Positions 14,426 to 16,359 of a stretch of 16,359 nt of DNA are shown one piece after another (position 1 is the first letter of the stretch; each line of letters opens with the position of its first letter). The notes below the pieces were generated by a model, which saw only the letters and a program-made list of their open reading frames with translations, was not told the DNA's origin and did not search any database. Made by a program: the position numbers and the translations under genes. Where the stretch lies: positions 1 through 16,359 of the forward strand of contig JALRFC010000016.1 of the NCBI GenBank assembly GCA_023253875.1. The letters run 5' to 3'. The stretch is from Candidatus Kapaibacterium sp. GTDB lineage: Bacteria > Bacteroidota > Ignavibacteria > Kapaibacteriales > UBA961.

Positions 14426-15399
14426 CAGTCTATGGCATGGTGAGAATGAGCATCTAGAATTCTCTTGGGTAATGAGTCCAATAGATCTGGATGTCTGTCA
14501 TATTGATGAATCGTATTGCAAATAGTTCCATCACTATTGAGCAATAGACCATGTTCAGGATGAAATCTGAGTGATTCCTTCTTCATGAGACCCATAGTCA
14601 TGACAGGTCCTTTTGCATTCTCATAGAGATGCAATCTATCTCCAAAAAGATTCATGCGAATTGAATAATTGTGTATTCCCTGATCGAGTCCTGTGATTCC
14701 TGCAATTGCTCGTACTTTGGGTGTCAATAAAATTCTACACATCTCAGAAGTATATTCCAAGATTGCAGAAGCACTTCCCATTGTTATTCCGGCACATGAA
14801 ATTGTATTATGTCCTATTCTATTCAAAATCTCTTCACCAAATGCTCTCCGAATCCAACCTGCATTATGTTGTTCACCTGCAATCGTTATGGAAGGATCTT
14901 CAAGGAAGCAACAAATATTATCATCGATGGGGAAATCAAAAGGATTTTTCTGAAACACAACATCTCTTGTATCACTTAACATGACTTTGGAATATGCTTT
15001 CTCTTGTTCCAAGAATGCTGTATACAGAAAATGTCTCGACTGATGTATATGAAATGCTTTTGCCGCAAAAGATTTCTGAGCATCATGTGACAGTACATAA
15101 AAATTAATACGCTGAATAGGACTAAAGAGTCTATATGCATTGACTTTTTTTCCCAGGAAAGGAATTGTGACTCTTACTTCTTTGAAATCACTGAGATACA
15201 ATCCCATAGATGAAAATACATTTCTTGTATTATGAGATATATCATCACAAAAGAAGCCCACACTTCCTGCATAGCCGGTTGAATGGAGCGTTGAAAGAAA
15301 TGGCTTGAGATCATCATATTCCAAAGAGCGCACAATTCCCATCACAATTGAGCCATCTTCATTCATGAATTTTGGATATTGTGTTTGCTCCGTGCTCAT
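14425..15399 (-). CDS. Putative GT-A-fold glycosyltransferase of unassigned family
   Basis: Soluble 324-residue protein with no signal peptide or membrane segment. I cannot name its family. Several features in order fit a GT-A glycosyltransferase: a nucleotide-sugar-like N-terminal half starting IVMGIVRSLEYDDL (18-31); KVMLSDTRDVVFQKNPF (138-154), where Asp143 and Asp146 would act like a DxD metal site; SCAGITMGS (201-209), resembling the N/C-aG-ilG loop of GT8-like enzymes; GLDQGIHNY (237-245); and IHQYDRHP (287-294) near the C-terminus. By analogy it would transfer a sugar to a lipid-linked or other acceptor on the cytoplasmic side. Both ends overlap neighbouring genes (ATGA with the Wzz-like gene, TGATG with the flippase), so it is tightly coupled to polysaccharide assembly. 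A non-GT role cannot be ruled out. Confidence 0.6.
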   Translation of the reverse strand: MSTEQTQYPKFMNEDGSIVMGIVRSLEYDDLKPFLSTLHSTGYAGSVGFFCDDISHNTRNVFSSMGLYLSDFKEVRVTIPFLGKKVNAYRLFSPIQRINFYVLSHDAQKSFAAKAFHIHQSRHFLYTAFLEQEKAYSKVMLSDTRDVVFQKNPFDFPIDDNICCFLEDPSITIAGEQHNAGWIRRAFGEEILNRIGHNTISCAGITMGSASAILEYTSEMCRILLTPKVRAIAGITGLDQGIHNYSIRMNLFGDRLHLYENAKGPVMTMGLMKKESLRFHPEHGLLLNSDGTICNTIHQYDRHPDLLDSLPKRILDAHSHHAID

Positions 15400-16359
15400 G
15401 CTTCATTTGCTCCGGCTTCTACTTGTGATCGTTCAGCATTGATTGCAATAGCCTTTCTCATTTGATTGGAAATGATGAGAAATAGACATGAAAGAACAAA
15501 TACACCAAGTGCAGTACCTGCAGCTATTGTCAAGCGTTTGGGTCTCGATTTTTTAAAAGCTGGTTTTGCATAATCGAGTACATACATCGTTGGAGCTTCT
15601 CTGATTTCATCAAGTTTTGCTTGTTCCAACATGGGCATGAGAAATGCTTTTACTTTGGACATTGCCTCATATTCCGTATACAATTTCATGTATTTTGCCC
15701 CAACCTTGAGCCCATCCCTTAAAGCGAAATTTCCAGCAAAACCGGGTTTGTTTTCAGCTTTATAGACTTGCTCTTTCATTTCAGTTAAGAGTTTCTCCCC
15801 GGCCATGGTTGATGGATCTTTCTCGCCATAAGTATTTTTTAATAATTCAACTTGTATCTCTTGTTTTAATGCAGATGCTTTCAATGTTGCTAATGCTTCC
15901 GATACAGCTTGGGCTTGATCTAGTGGAGAGAATACAAGACTCTGAGATGAGAATCTCCCCAATTCTTGTGCAATTGCATTCAAGATTGAGTCTGTTCTCT
16001 TTAATCGCATATCCATATAGGCACGATTGGTTTCTGCTTCAGCCTTTTGCATACGTAGTGAGATATTATTGGCAATATTCACTATATCATTTGCCATCTT
16101 TGCTGCTTTTTCTTTGTCCTTAGAAAGAATAGTCACATTATAATTTCCTTCGGGTGACAATTCAATTTCATAATTCGACAAAAATTCCTTGTACAGTTCC
16201 TCTCGATCTTCTTTTGGTAATTGATATTCAGTAGCAAGATCATAGGAATTGATAATGGTGTCCATGAGGCTTCTTGAATTGAGAATGACCATATAAGAAT
16301 AGGATTCACCCTTATTCATTTTCCCAAGCCCTAAGTCTTTCAATGCACTAGAAACATTA
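15396..16359 (-). CDS. Wzz-like polysaccharide chain-length determinant, N-terminus outside the window
   Basis: Inner-membrane polysaccharide co-polymerase that sets O-antigen or exopolysaccharide chain length. About 320 residues are visible. The frame is open through the window edge, beyond the TTG at 16343, so the first membrane segment and true start are missing. Numbering from that TTG, residues 17-33 (YMVILNSRSLMDTIINS) match the Wzz segment after TM1. Residues 95-255 are Ala/Glu/Lys/Leu-rich and probably coiled coil. DYAKPAFKKSRPKR (257-270) leads into the second membrane helix (271-292), the classic Pro-rich entry to TM2. A short tail of about 22 residues follows, with no Walker motifs or Tyr cluster, so there is no fused tyrosine kinase. 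The stop overlaps the glycosyltransferase start (ATGA). Confidence 0.88.
   Translation of the reverse strand, partial: NVSSALKDLGLGKMNKGESYSYMVILNSRSLMDTIINSYDLATEYQLPKEDREELYKEFLSNYEIELSPEGNYNVTILSKDKEKAAKMANDIVNIANNISLRMQKAEAETNRAYMDMRLKRTDSILNAIAQELGRFSSQSLVFSPLDQAQAVSEALATLKASALKQEIQVELLKNTYGEKDPSTMAGEKLLTEMKEQVYKAENKPGFAGNFALRDGLKVGAKYMKLYTEYEAMSKVKAFLMPMLEQAKLDEIREAPTMYVLDYAKPAFKKSRPKRLTIAAGTALGVFVLSCLFLIISNQMRKAIAINAERSQVEAGANEA

Noticed and set aside
10045..16359. Defence island or mobile element in the - strand block
   Set aside because: No integrase, transposase, nuclease, toxin or terminal repeat is visible; every gene fits envelope or polysaccharide function.

Overview
The window is AT-rich (roughly 37-38% GC by eye), almost fully coding, and typical of a bacterial chromosome. 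Three things suggest the FCB group (Bacteroidota/Chlorobiota/Ignavibacteria/Kapabacteria-like): a PorV/PorQ-family outer-membrane protein, which belongs to lineages with type IX secretion; very weak or absent Shine-Dalgarno sequences at most starts; and a TAnnTTTG promoter-like octamer. The exact phylum is inference. There are 18 protein genes, two of them cut by the window edges. I see no RNA genes, insertion sequences, CRISPR arrays or prophage genes, and no gap longer than 55 bases.

Left part, + strand (1-10030): thirteen genes in one direction, overlapping or at most about 16 bases apart. In order they are peptide deformylase (5' end missing), an NAD-dependent epimerase-like SDR, a NupC-type nucleoside transporter, an enoyl-CoA hydratase, short-type cofactor-dependent phosphoglycerate mutase, ribosomal silencing factor RsfS (TTG start), arginyl-tRNA synthetase, a tandem CDGSH iron-sulfur protein, ParA, ParB, a YbgC/4HBT thioesterase, a PorQ-like outer-membrane protein and a secreted 131-residue protein with a poly-Gln tract and an internal duplication. 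The run ends at a strong intrinsic terminator (10034-10061). It mixes translation, central metabolism and chromosome segregation, so it is a housekeeping superoperon rather than one pathway.

Right part, - strand (16359 down to 10045): five genes transcribed toward the first block. They are a Wzz-like chain-length regulator (N-terminus outside the window), a GT-A-like putative glycosyltransferase of a family I cannot name, a Wzx-type flippase, penicillin-binding protein 2 and a solute-binding lipoprotein with no permease or ATPase beside it. The first three overlap by 1-4 bases and look like the distal end of a surface-polysaccharide locus. PBP2 and the lipoprotein follow after a 55-base gap that holds a possible promoter and form an envelope/cell-shape pair.

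The two blocks converge at about 10030-10047, where the last codons of the lipoprotein gene lie inside the terminator of the other block. I found no convincing new defence or mobile system. The points most worth following are the secreted duplicated protein beside the PorQ-like gene, the solute-binding lipoprotein paired with PBP2, the unassigned glycosyltransferase, and the overlapping convergent ends.
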